Below are positions 51,705 to 63,098 of a stretch of 64,000 nucleotides of DNA, piece by piece; the stretch's first letter is position 1; each line of letters opens with the position of its first letter. The notes beneath the pieces were generated by a model. It had not been told where the DNA came from and ran no database searches. It worked only from the letters and a program-made list of their open reading frames with translations. The DNA comes from Zygaena filipendulae (lineage: Eukaryota; Arthropoda; Insecta; Lepidoptera; Zygaenidae), in assembly GCA_907165275.2 (NCBI GenBank), contig OU015649.1, forward strand, positions 1,952,001-2,016,000, read 5' to 3'. Both the position numbers and the translations under genes were made by a program.

Positions 51705-53106
51705 TAGATAAATGCAACTGCGTAAAAATTCACTTAAAGTTAACAGAGCTTTGCGGGTGTTGTGGAAAGTGTCAATAAAAGTGCATTTTTAATTTAAATA
51801 TTGATAAATAATAAATTAATAATTATCTTTGATTCATGTTTGAGTCTGTTGTTAATTAATTTAATATTTTACTCCGACTGCTAGACTGGGAATGTTTGAA
51901 AACGAGTTAATTGGTTTGTTTTTTAAATTCCGCGTTAGGGAATTCAGTCTCGCTGCTCTATGCAAAATATTTTTTAACACATTTACACTTAAAAGATGTT
52001 CTAGTAACACTTTTATATTCTACAATAAAGGGGCTACAATACCTACAATATTTTTTTGTATACCATTACCTACTGAAATTACTCATAGTATAATTCTGAG
52101 CAACGATATTCCGATTTTTTTTTGTTTTTCTCCGTTACTCTGTTTTTTTCTATAGAGAGGTTTATTATAGAAATAAAACCCTTATCGTTGAATTATACGA
52201 AAACGCCACCAAACTTGACCTAGTAGCCATATAGAGGCAAAAATCGAGCGCGGATTGCGTCGCGGATGATGCATTTTCCACCCCCTCCCCTGCCCATCCG
52301 CTGCGGGGGGTTCTGCCTGTCACCTTGTCTTAATTAGCTTTTTGGATTAATTAGATGCAAATGCTAAGTACAGCGTACACATAGATGCAACTGCGTTATA
52401 AATGTACAGATCTTTGCAGATGTAGTCGAAACTGTCAATAATGGTGCAATTTTTATTTAAATATGAATAAATAATAAATAAATATTATGTTTGTGTTCAT
52501 GTTTAAGTCACATATATTATGTTGTTCAAAAACAATGCCAGTCTAGCAGTCTGGGCAAAAAGTTAAAGCAATTATTTGAGATTTTTTAAATTTCATTTAA
52601 GAAATTCGGTCCCGCCGTGCTATGTAAAATATTTTTTTTAACACACTTATACTTAAAAGATGTTATTCAAATATTTTTTTTTACATTTAAGAATAAAGGG
52701 GCTATAACACTATATTTTTTATATGATGAAATTACTCGTAGTATAATTCTTAGCGACGATATTCCGAATTTTATTTTTTTATTTTTTTTTGTTTTTGCCA
52801 GTTGCTCGGTTTTTTTCTATGGACGGGCAAAAAGTTTATTCCAGAAATGAAATCCTCGTCCTCGATTTATATGAAAACGATACCAAACTCGACCTAGTAG
52901 CTATATGTGGGCAGAAATCGAGCGTAGTCTGCGACGCGGACGATGGACTCTTTCCCCCCCTCCCCTGCCCACCCCAGGGGGGGCTCCTCGTGTCACCCGG
53001 TCTAAATCAGCTTAGTTTAACCCAAGGATCAACTGTTCCAAGCGGCGTCCTTTGAGACAAAAATGCAAGGTACCCCTATACCAAATGACCAATAAAACCC
53101 CTACTA
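51705..53106. repeat. Right inverted arm of the 3.3-kb element
   Basis: Two ~670-bp units; GATGCAACTGCGT followed by GTGTCAATAA / CTGTCAATAA recurs at about 51715 and 52385. The inner ~240 bp has no partner on the left. Confidence 0.75.
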
Positions 53107-53261
53107 ACACACTCAAAGGATTATAACTCATATTATGGGAATATGGCGCTATAATATGTCTTTTATTTTTGTAGGGCTTAGGTTTTGTAGCGGTTAAAAA
53201 AAATTAAGTGTACTTACAGTTTTTTTTAATCGTAATGGGTTTGTCAGCCAAATTTTAATTT

Positions 53262-53343
53262 TTACTCCGTCTTGTAGATTAATGAAAAATATTGGACACG
53301 TATTTTTTTTCATTTTTTACGTACCTAACGGAGATACATTAAG
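53262..53343 (+). mobile_element. MITE family A, left-end fragment
   Basis: TTTACTCCGTCTTGTAGATT, ATATTGGACACGTATTTTTT, GAGATACATTAAG then lost. Confidence 0.6.
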
Positions 53344-53639
53344 GGTGCGCTCTACCGTATGACGCAGCTCCCTTCCGATAGAGGCCGCGGACGGCGCCAT
53401 AAAAGAGTTTTCTCAATTTACAGAGAATCACAAGGTTAAAAAATAGATTTTGATGATGGGTGCGAGAGGATGAGTGTTTAATACATCTTTGATTTAAAAT
53501 TTTTATATGCCTTTACGCGCATTATTATCCTTTAACTACACGAAAATATCGAATAACCGGCCGAAACGTAGTCACACACACATGCAAATCGATTAATACT
53601 AGACGAATAAGATTCGTAATTTGGCTATTTCAACAAGAG

Positions 53640-53735
53640 TCTCGGTGGCGCTGTGGTGTAATGCGTCTCTTTTTGTAAACTATGAATCGTGAAAATCTTG
53701 TGTTCAAACCTTAGATTTCGATTCCACTTTTTGTA
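53640..53735 (+). mobile_element. tRNA-like SINE head
   Basis: Box A-like CGGTGGCGCTGTGGTGTAAT and box B-like TGTGTTCAAACCTT; anticodon-arm region does not fold. Poorly conserved. Confidence 0.45.
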
Positions 53736-53854
53736 ACTATTTTGTCAAACTTATTTATACACACTTATTTATAAACGATTTATTTTTCGTTCTTTCTAGG
53801 ATTTTAAACTGTAATGAAAAAAAATTCTAGGGTATAGAACAACAATATTTAAGA

Positions 53855-54112
53855 CTAGCTGTGCCCCGCGGTTTCACCCGGGCGAAAGGTTTTTATACAA
53901 CAACTTTTTTTCCGACATCCGATTTCAATGAAACAAAGCCTATATATACATATGTAGCTCCAGGCTAAACTTAATCTATCTGTGAAAACCGTATGACAAT
54001 CGGTTCAGTAGATGCGGATTTTCATGCGGTTTTCACCAATAGAGTGATTTATGGGGAAGGTTCATATCTATATTTTATCCTGGAATTCCCGCGGGAACTC
54101 CGAAATTACTAG
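53855..54112 (-). mobile_element. Helitron-like element, CATGCGG subfamily, rearranged
   Basis: CTAGCTGTGCCCCGCGGTTT after A at 53855; right part (54030-54112) has an opposite-facing TTCCCGCGGGAACTCCGAAA module and CTAG, so two copies meet. Confidence 0.6.
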
Positions 54113-54174
54113 TTTTTCATATTTATGAGTTTCATCAGTACGTTGGATTTGTAAAGTATTTTATATTCTAAGTA

Positions 54175-54365
54175 CTAGCTGTGCCCCGCGGTTACACCCG
54201 CGTGAAAAATTGTTATATGTACCTATACATACTTATGTAATAAGTTTTTCCTGCCATCCGATCTAAATTAAATAAAGCCTCCAGGCTAAGCTCATCTACC
54301 TGTAAAAACCGCATGACAATCTATTTAGTAGATCCAGAGATTATAGAGATTATCGTGAACAGAAA
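54175..54365 (-). mobile_element. Helitron-like element, CATGCGG subfamily
   Basis: CTAGCTGTGCCCCGCGGTTA after A; TTTTTCCTGCCATCCGATCT and AAAACCGCATGACAATCTAT as in the preceding copy. Confidence 0.6.
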
Positions 54366-54445
54366 AAAAATTATTAAGATTAAAATTATTTTAAACTTTT
54401 TTTTAGTTGGTTACTCTTCTTTTATTTTGGTAAAAATATTTAATA

Positions 54446-54660
54446 CTAGCTGTGCCCCGTGGTTTCACCCGCGGTAATTTTGGAGTTCCCGCGGGAATTC
54501 CGGGATAAAAAGTACCCTATGTCCTTCTCTGTACCCCTGACAACGTGCATGCCAAATTTCATCCAAATCCGTTCAGCCGTTTTTGCGTGATTGAGTAACA
54601 AACATCCAAACATCTAAACATCCAAACATCTACACTTTCACATTTATAATATTAGTAGGA
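54446..54660 (-). mobile_element. Helitron-like element, full length (215 bp)
   Basis: CTAG after A; GTGCCCCGTGGTTTCACCCG hairpin; CTGTACCCCTGACAACGTGC; (CCAAACATCTAAACAT)n; ATAATATTAGTAGGA. Confidence 0.85.
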
Positions 54661-54984
54661 AAGTAGGATTACGATGACCAGATTTTTTTTATATCTCGAG
54701 TTCCAGATGAAATTTCGAAAAAGTCGAAACATGAATATCTAAGTTAGACCCTTAGCAATACAACAAAAAAACCGCATTCAATTCGGTGCACGAATACAAA
54801 CACACACAGACAGACAGACAAAAATTCTAAAAACGGTATTTTTGGCTTCTATATCACTCTTAGAGTCGCCTAAATTTATTTTTTCTTATTTATCTCCAAT
54901 GTACAGACATCGACCTGTTACGATTTTATTGTTTATGTATAGATATATACATTGTACAGAATCGAGGTTTCAGCTCTTATCTAT

Positions 54985-55180
54985 ATCTATAGGTATGTAT
55001 ATATAAAAATGAATCCTTATTTCTCTTGGTCACGGCATCACGCGTGAAAGGCTAGACCATTTTCGCTAATTCTTATTTTGTTGTATTTGTTATTCTAAGG
55101 AGAAGGTTCTTATGAAAAAAGTTTGGAGTTCCTGCGGGAATTCCGAAACTCATGCGGTTGACACCGCGGGGCACGGCTAT
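54985..55180 (+). mobile_element. Helitron-like element, variant
   Basis: TATAAAAATGAATCCTTATT, AGTTCCTGCGGGAATTCCGA, GTTGACACCGCGGGGCACGG. Confidence 0.6.
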
Positions 55181-55273
55181 TAGTACCTATAGATTTGCTC
55201 AAAATAAGGCTTGACTGTGGGTTTTGGCAATTATTAGGGGAGTATAGGTATATCCTTACCATTTATAGCAATA

Positions 55274-55450
55274 CGAGCTATGCCCCGTGGTTTCACCCGC
55301 AGTAATTTCGGAGTTCTCGCGGGAATTGCGGAATAAAAAGTACCCTATGTCCTTCTCCGTACCCCTGACAACATGCATGCAAAATTTCATCCGACTCAGT
55401 TCAGCCGTTTTTGCGTGATTGAGTAACAAAGATCCACACTTTCACGTCTA
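55274..55450 (-). mobile_element. Helitron-like element, head lost
   Basis: GAGCTATGCCCCGTGGTTTC, CTGACAACATGCATGCAAAA, TTGCGTGATTGAGTAACAAA. Confidence 0.65.
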
Positions 55451-55752
55451 TATATAATAAAAATGAATCGTCAAATGTGTTGGTAAGCGCATAACTTACA
55501 AACGACTGCACCAAATTGGAAAATTGATTTTTTTTTGAGTTCGTTATTGTCAGGACAAGGTTTATATTAAAGAATTTTGGAGTTCCTGCGGGAATTCCGA
55601 AACTCACGCGGGTGAATCTCCGAAACGGTTGGACCGATATTGACGGGATTCACTGCTAATTAGCTGTTGTTATAAGGAGTAAATTAGACCTGCATTGGAG
55701 TTCCTGCGGGAATCCCGAAACTCACGCGGGTGAAACCGCGGGGCACAGCTAG
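55451..55752 (+). mobile_element. Helitron-like element, AAATGAATC subfamily, composite
   Basis: Two GGAGTTCCTGCGGGAAT modules, CACTGCTAATTAGCTGTTGT between; GGGTGAAACCGCGGGGCACA, CTAG end at 55749. Confidence 0.7.
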
Positions 55753-55771
55753 TTTATAATATTAGTAGGAT

Positions 55772-55948
55772 AACCTCACTATAAATGTGAAAGTAATTTT
55801 GTTTGTTTGTTACGCTTTCACGCCTCATCATCATGAAACTTTGCACACACGTTGTCAGAGATACAGAGAAAGACAAAGGGTACTTTTATCCCGAAATTCC
55901 CACGGGAACTTCTATCTTATTACTGGTGAAACCGCGGGGAACAGCTAT
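55772..55948 (+). mobile_element. Helitron-like element
   Basis: ACTATAAATGTGAAAGTAAT, CACGTTGTCAGAGATACAGA, TGGTGAAACCGCGGGGAACA. Overlapping 110-aa ORF is not a gene. Confidence 0.65.
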
Positions 55949-56199
55949 AAAAATATACAGGTATTGGAAAAAAAAACCCGGTCCCGTCTAATCAAAACTT
56001 CAAGTCCAGTCAAAATTTCAAGTCAATCCATCGCGATAGATCGTTTTCGAGTTTTGCGACTACTAACATGGGATACTTTGTCAAGTTGTTATCTATTATA
56101 TCACTCAGGGATACTGTAGTTTCCTATGAGTAAAATATTTTTTACAACTGGTTCTTTACTACTTCATAATATTATTAGCTATACAATATAGAAATTATA

Positions 56200-56365
56200 G
56201 CGCGGGTTTTTCGGAGTTCCTGCGGGAGTTCCTGGATTAAAACTACCCTGTGTTCTTCTCTGTGCCCCTAATAACGTGTATGTAAAGTTTGTTAATAATC
56301 GGTTAGGTAATCAATCCGTGAAAGCGTAACAAACAAACAAACAAACTCACATTTCTAATAATAGG
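56200..56365 (-). mobile_element. Helitron-like element, head lost
   Basis: GCGCGGGTTTTTCGGAGTTC, CCTAATAACGTGTATGTAAA, GCGTAACAAACAAACAAACA, then TAATAATAGG. Confidence 0.6.
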
Positions 56366-56477
56366 TTTGTCTAGAAGTGTGAATAATAATCTACAGAAAA
56401 AACAGTATAGATTTCAAATCGTAAACATTGCAATAAAAAATGACAGATAACAAAAAAAAACATCTTAGTTATAACAG

Positions 56478-56600
56478 TGGGGGGTGAGATTTGAACAGGG
56501 GCCTTACAAAACTACTACGACGTCTTCGCAACCCGTTGTTCTAGCCACTAAACCATTATCGCATAGATCCTTCTGTCGAAAAACTTCTATACATTCAGCC
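56478..56600 (-). mobile_element. tRNA-derived SINE fragment
   Basis: On the minus strand: GATAATGGTTTAGTGGCTAG (box A-like), CCTGTTCAAATCTCACCCCC (box B-like) about 45 bp on. The spacing and non-pairing ends rule out a functional tRNA. Confidence 0.55.
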
Positions 56601-56689
56601 GTCATGCGTCATTCTATTTCATATTGATCTTCTTTTATTTAGTTCGTCAGTGCGTTGGGAAGTTGACAATAATAATATTATTATAAAAA

Positions 56690-57413
56690 GGGAAAATTTT
56701 ATTTTTTGTTTTGTTGTTTGTTTGTTACGATTTTACTCAAAAACTACAGGATCGATTTCAAAAATTCTTTCACTATTAGAATGCTACGCTATCCCTGAGT
56801 AACATAAGCTATATTTTTACCCGGAATTCCCGCGGGAACTCTGAAATCTATATAAAAAAAATTGAATCACTCAATGTACTGCTAAGCGCGTAACTTCCAA
56901 ACGACTGCACCAAACTGGGAAATTATTTCCTTTGTGTTCGTTATTGTCAGGACCAGGTTTATATAAAAAAGTGTGGAGTTCCTGCGGGAGTTCCGGAACT
57001 CACGCGTGTGAATCTCCGAAAGGGTTGAACCGATTTGGACGGGACTTTCACTGCTAATTAACTAATGTTATAAGGTGTACATTGGACTACTTTGGATTTC
57101 CTGCGGGAGTTCCGAAATTAACGCGGGTGAATCTCCGAAATGGTTGGAGCAATTTTGACGAGACTCTCACTGCTAATTAGCTAATGTTATTAGGAGTAAA
57201 TTAGGCTACTTTGGAGTTCCTGCGGGAATTCCGAAATTAACGCGGGTGAGTTTGTGAGGTTATAATCTCTGGATCTACTGAACCAATTTTCAAAATTCTT
57301 TTACTTATAGGAAGCTAAAGTGATCCTGAGTGACAACGGGTACCTATTTTTTATCCCGGAATTCCAGCGAGTGCTCCGAAATTACCGCAGATGAAACCGC
57401 GGGGGTCAACTAG
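56690..57413 (+). mobile_element. Cluster of tandem Helitron-like modules
   Basis: At least four successive modules of the TTCCTGCGGGA(A/G)TTCCGAAA(T/C)TAACGCGGGTGA kind, with repeated GACTTTCACTGCTAATTA; final hairpin GATGAAACCGCGGGGGTCAA and CTAG at 57410-57413 before T. Tandem internal amplification of one subfamily. Confidence 0.7.
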
Positions 57414-57479
57414 TAAATAATAATGAGTGAACTATTACATCATTTGGAAAAAATTACAATAGTAAAATCTATCTTATAC

Positions 57480-60125
57480 AGGGTGTAACGGAGGGTATTT
57501 TTTTGTAAAATGGCATTTAGTATTCGATTCTTGTCTGAAAAAATAAACTTCCGAAAATTTTACCACGTCATCACATAGATATCACGAAAACATGAAGTTT
57601 GAGTACCAACACGATGGGTCTGTAACTTGTAGTTTCCGAAATACAGGCTATCGAAAATTTGACCACGTCATCACATAGATATCACGAAAACATGAAGTTT
57701 GAGTACCAACACGATGGGTCTGTAACTTGTAGTTTCTGAGATACAGGCTATCGAAAATTTGACCACGTCATCACATAGATATCACGAAAACATGAAGTTT
57801 GAGTACCAACACGATGGGTCTGTAACTTGTAGTTTCCGAGATAAAGGCTATCGAAAATTTGACCACGTCAACACATAGATATCACCAAAACATGAAGTTT
57901 GAGTACCAACACGATGGGTCTGTAACTTGTAGTTTCCGAGATATAGGCTGTTGAAAATTTGACCACGTAATCACATAGATATCACGAAAACATGAAGTTT
58001 GAGTACCAACACGATGGGTCTGTAACTTGTAGTTTCCGAGATATAGGCTATCGAAAATTTGATCACGTGATCACATAGATATCACGAAAACATGAAGTTT
58101 GAGTACCAACACGATGGGTCTGTAACTTGTAGTTTCCGAGATACAGGCTATCGAAAATTTGACCACGTCATCACATAGATATCACGAAAACATGAAGTTT
58201 GAGTACCAACACGATGGGTCTGTAACTTGTAGTTTCCGAGATATAGGCTGTTGAAAATTTGACCACGTGTCACATAGATATCACGAAAACATGAAGTTTG
58301 AGTACCAACACGATGGGTCTGTAACTTGTAGATTCCGAGATACAGGCTATCGAATTTGATCACGTGACCACATAGATATCACGAAAACATGAAGTTTGAG
58401 TACCAACACGATGGGTCTGTAACTTGTAGTTTCCGAGATATAGGCTATCGAAAATTTGATCACGTGATCACATAGATATCACGAAAACATGAAGTTTGAG
58501 TACCAACACGATGGGTCTGTAACTTGTAGTTTCCGAGATACAGGCTATCGAAAATTTGACCACGTCATCACATAGATATCACGAAAACATGAAGTTTGAG
58601 TACCAACACGATGGGTCTATAACTTGTAGTTTCCGGGATATAGGCTGTTGAAAATTTGACCACGTCATCACATAGATATCACGAAAACATGAAGTTTGAG
58701 TACCAACACGATGGGTCTGTAACTTGTAGTTTCCGAGATACAGGCTATCGAAAATTTGACCACGTCATCACATAGATATCACGAAAACATGAAGTTTGAG
58801 TACCAACACGATGGGTCTATAACTTGTAGTTTCCGGGATATAGGCTGTTGAAAATTTGACCACGTCATCACATAGATATCACGAAAACATGAAGTTTGAG
58901 TACCAACACGATGGGTCTGTAACTTGTAGTTTCCGAGATACAGGCTATCGAAAATTTGACCACGTCATCACATAGATATCACGAAAACATGAAGTTTGAG
59001 TACTAACACGATGGGTCTGTAACTTGTAGTTTCCGAGATATAGGCTGTTGAAAATTTGACCACGTCATCACATAGATATCACCAAAACATGAAGTTTGAG
59101 TACCAACACGATGGGTCTGTAACTTGTAGTTTCCGAGATATAGGCTATCGAAAATTTGATCACGTGATCACATAGATATCACGAAAACAAGAAGTTTGAG
59201 TACCAACACGATGGGTCTGTGACTTGTAGTTTCCGAGATACAGGCTATCGAAAATTTGACCACGTCATCACATAGATATCACGAAAACATGAAGTTTGAG
59301 TACCAACACGATGGGTCTGTAACTTGTAGTTTCCGAGATATCGGCTGTCGAAAATTGTACCACGTGATCACATAGATATCACGAAAACATGAAGTTTGAG
59401 TACCAACACGATGGGTCTGTAACTTGTAGTTTCCGAGAAACAGGCTATCGAAAATTTGACAACGTCATCACATAGATATCACGAAAACATGAAGTTTGAG
59501 TACCAACACGATGGGTCTGTAACTTGTAGTTTCCGAGATATAGGCTGTTGAAAATTTGACCACGTGTCACATAGATATCACGAAAACATGAAGTTTGAGT
59601 ACCAACACGATGGGTCTGTAACTTGTAGATTCCGAGATACAGGCTATCGAATTTGATCACGTGACCACATAGATATCACGAAAACATGAAGTTTGAGTAC
59701 CAACACGATGGGTCTGTAACTTGTAGTTTCCGAGATATCGGCTGTCGAAAATTTTACCACGTGATCACATAGATATCACGAAAACATGAAGTTTGAGTAC
59801 CAACACGATGGGTCTGTAACTTGTAGTTTCCGAGATACAGGCTATCGAAGATTTGATCACGTGATCACATAGATATCACGAAAACATGAAGTTTGAGTAC
59901 CAACACGATGGGTCTGTAACTTGTAGTTTCCGAAATATCGGCTGTCGAAAATTGTACCACGTGATCACATAGATATCACGAAAACATGAAGTTTGAGTAC
60001 CAACACGATTGGTCTGTAACTTGTAGTTTCCGAGATATAGGTTATTTGAAATTTGACCACGTGATCACATAGATATCACGAAAACATGACGTTTGAGTAC
60101 CCATATGATGGGTCTGTAAGTTGTA
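57480..60125 (+). repeat. 100-bp satellite array, left arm (about 25 units)
   Basis: Units repeat at exactly 100 bp over long runs (57661, 57761, 57861 ...). Each contains CACATAGATATCACGAAAAC, ACACGATGGGTCTGTAACTT and a terminal TCGAAAATTTGA(C/T)CACGTCATCAC or palindromic GATCACGTGATCAC variant. The 57480-57560 leader (CAGGGTGTAACGGAGGG) is not repeated. ORFs across units are shadows of the periodicity. Confidence 0.92.
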
Positions 60126-60159
60126 GTTCCGAAATATAAGTTCCGAAATATAAAAAAAA

Positions 60160-60924
60160 AATTGAAGGTATGAAAAAATTGCATCACGTGGTCACATAAG
60201 ACACAATAAAAATATTTTTTTTCATTGCATGATTGCATCGGAGAATTTGGAGATAAACGCTGAATTTTATCACCCCGGGCCGAGGTGAGATACAACCTTT
60301 CGAAAATATGGTCTCTCTCTTTTACTCATCGTGAAAACAAGAAAGAGATAGCAAGAATTTATTCAACACAATAATGTAAAATACTTGTACCCGTAAGTTA
60401 TACCTAATTGTACGTGACGCAGAACCAAAACGTCTTTTCCAACTTTCCACAAGTTATTTATATTCGCTTCGGCCACTAATAGGTACCTACTACCTACTAC
60501 ATCAGTAATAGGTATATTTTCAAATACAATTCTAAATTATCTTGGTAGGTAAAATTGTCAAAACTCACGGCTCAACGCCGCGCCACCTTGTGATCTTTTT
60601 GGAATTCACTACAAACTACTGCATTCGGAGGACTTGTCAGTCTACAGCCAAACTACAGCTGTTTATAGACCGGGCCGCCATTTTCGTGCACTTATAGTGT
60701 ATTCGTTCTCTCACACAAGCAAAGGTTCGACCGAAATTTAATTCATTTTGAAATGATTGTAATTATGTTATTTCTTCACTATATGCAAAGATTTTGGGCT
60801 GTGCGTTATCGTAACAAGTAGTAGTATTTTATTAAATGAAGTCTAATAAATAAAAACAGGCGGAATGCCTTTAATATAGCTACGGCAGTTTGTATGAAAA
60901 CTAGACCTTTAGACCCACCTTAAG
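60160..60924. repeat. Left flank arm of the giant inverted repeat
   Basis: About 760 bp matching 62337-63098 in reverse complement with roughly a dozen differences seen by eye. Includes GGTCTCTCTCTTTTACTCAT and GGCGGAATGCCTTTAATATA. No ORF of note. Confidence 0.9.
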
Positions 60925-61442
60925 TTGAAATTTTGCGTGAGTCGTGACGTCACGCCGTGCTTGGCGCTACAGTTTAGCAAGTTACAACGTCAAGAGCCCC
61001 CCACTCCTAAATTTTAATGCATTCAATTATATAGAATTTTGATTTTCATACCCGGAAACTTCAGGAAACAAGCCTATTGGCTCTGAGGTTGGTTATTCGA
61101 TACTACTGGTACCCAGTTTCGGATTTGGCCATCCACCTCCATTTAAAAAAATCGTCGTGTACCTACGATATAACATGTTTCATGTAACCGAATCGGAGTA
61201 CGTCGCTTCGCTCTGTGGCTATAATAATATTATGTATACGGCATTCGCGTGCTCAAGTCAGACGTCGGAGTTAATTAGCGAAATCCTAACTATTCCTAAC
61301 ACAATTATTTGTACGCAATTGTAGATATCGATCCAAAATCTCTAAGGTTTTACACTCTGCTTAGGAAGCACGCACACCAAAAAAAAATTGCATCTGTTAA
61401 TTTTCCATACACGTGGCTAACATAAACTAATCAAAATTCTAA

Positions 61443-61713
61443 TTAGTCCGTCAGTTAGAAAATAAAAAAAAACAATAGACACGTATTTTTTGCTTTTTCA
61501 AATAAATTAAAATGTACTTACAGAGATAAAGCACATTAAAGTTTAGGGTGAGGGGGTCGTGACGTCACTAACCGATAAAACCGCCATACAAACTGTCCGA
61601 ATAGTGACGTCACGCGAAATTTCAACTCAATGTATCGCCGTTATTTTTTGATTACGTAAAAAAAATAAAAAATACGTGTCCAATATTTTTTATTAATCTA
61701 CAAGATGGACTAA
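61443..61713 (-). mobile_element. MITE family A, full copy
   Basis: TIRs TTAGTCCGTC and GATGGACTAA; AGTGACGTCACGCGAAATTT inside. Confidence 0.8.
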
Positions 61714-61756
61714 AAAAAAATTACTCAACATGCACATTCACAAAATTAATTTATTG

Positions 61757-61940
61757 ATATATGTATAACGCTTTATTGAGAGTTATAGAACGTTTTCTAA
61801 TTCTGTGTTTACCTTGTTATATTATTCAAATACCAACAAAATGTTAAATACAAAAAAAATGTTGACACAAAATCAAAATGGCGCTATTATTGTAAAACTT
61901 AAAATTTCTCCAGTGTAGGTTAACACACTATTATATCTAT
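61757..61940 (+). mobile_element. MITE family D, worn ends
   Basis: AACGCTTTATTGAGAGTTAT, AATACCAACAAAATGTTAAA, TTCTCCAGTGTAGGTTAACA, then CACTATTATATCTATGTCC. Confidence 0.65.
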
Positions 61941-62336
61941 GTCCAACTAAGCTTAAGACTCGACGGACGTATTTGGTGTGCATGCTCTCTATAGAGTAGG
62001 TTACGTGGCGACATTCAGACATCGTGTTATCGAATCTTTTATCACTTACGTAAATTGCATGTCTCGAACATTTTTACTACCACAGGATATGCACTGTTTG
62101 CAATTTAGATAGCGACGCCGATGATGAATAATACTTCATTAGAAATTTTCTTACGGTTGCGTCATAGTCATAAAAATACTCGATTCAACAGGCTTTATGT
62201 CACCATTGCCGAAGCTCAGTCCTGCCTTGGGTACTAGTATAGTATTGTATTATCTGTGCCTTGGGTGAGTAAGGTTGTGCAGTGTGCACCACCCGAGCCC
62301 AAGGTGGGTTAGTGGACTTCGCACACGCTTTAGGCA

Positions 62337-63098
62337 TTAAGGTGGGTCTAAAGGTCTAGTTTTCATACAAACTGCCGTAGCTATATTAAAGGCATTCCGC
62401 CTGTTTTTATTTATTAGACTTCATTTAATAAAATACTACTACTTGTTACGATAACGCACAGCCCAAAATCTTTGCATATAGTGAAGAAATAACATAATTA
62501 CAATCATTTGAAAATGAATTAAATTTCGGTCGAACCTTTGCTTGTGTGAGAGAACGAATACACTATAAGTGTACGAAAATGGCGGCCCGGTCTATAAACA
62601 GCTGTAGTTTGGCTGTAGACTGACAAGTCCCCCGAATGCAGTAGTTTGTAGTGAATTCCAAAAAGATCACAAGGTGGCGCGGCGTTGAGCCGTGAGTTTT
62701 GACAATTTTACCTAACAAGATAATTTAGAATTGTATTTGAAAATATACCTATTACTGATGTAGTAGGTAGTAGGTACCTATTAGTAGCCGAAGCGAATAC
62801 AAATAACTTGTGGAAAGTTGGAAAAGACGTTTTGGTTCTGCGTCACGTACAATTAGGTATAACTTACGGGTACAAGTATTTTACATTATTGTGTTGAATA
62901 AATTCTTGCTATCTCTTTCTTGTTTTCACGATGAGTAAAAGAGAGAGACCATATTTTCGAAAGATTGTAACTCACCACGGCCCGGGGTGATAAAATTCAG
63001 CGTTTATCTCCAAATTCTCCGATGCAATGAAAAGAATATTTTTATTGTGTCTTATGTGACCACGTGATGCAATTTTTTCATACCTTCAATTTTTTTTT
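62337..63098. repeat. Right flank arm of the giant inverted repeat
   Basis: Reverse complement of 60160-60924; same length to within a few bases. Confidence 0.9.

Larger units (their letters stand above)
49782..53106. mobile_element. 3.3-kb element with long inverted arms made of tandem ~670-bp units
   Basis: The outer 20 bp (TAGTGGGGGTTTTATTGGTC and its partner ending at 53106) are inverted with one mismatch. Homology continues inward through ~1.1 kb on each side, for example GGATCAACTGTTCC, CCGGTCTAAATCAGCTTAG and GTAATTTCACC. Within each arm a GGTGACA..(C)n..GGGGAGGGGG landmark recurs ~670 bp apart (49880/50550; 52315/52990). Both arms carry an 80-90-aa ORF (VARFFSMDGQKVYSRNEILV). The centre (about 50915-51705) is unique; no intact transposase is visible. 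Confidence 0.75.
60925..62336. other. Centre of the giant inverted repeat
   Basis: About 1.4 kb not inverted. It holds a MITE A fragment (60925-61025), a full MITE A (61443-61713) and a MITE D (61757-61940). The remainder (61060-61430, 61950-62336) is unassigned and has no long ORF. Confidence 0.7.

Noticed and set aside
55787..56119. 110-aa ORF
   Set aside because: It starts inside a Helitron-like element and the peptide is the translation of that repeat, as for the ORFs at 4571, 27330, 27481 and 34676.
58148..59660. Two nearly identical 71-aa minus-strand ORFs (58148-58363, 59445-59660)
   Set aside because: They are open only because of the satellite periodicity and two shared small deletions; the repeated peptide has no start context or independent support.
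57561..60125. Regular repeat array resembling a CRISPR locus
   Set aside because: The whole 100-bp unit repeats with no unique spacers, there are no cas genes, and the genome is animal.
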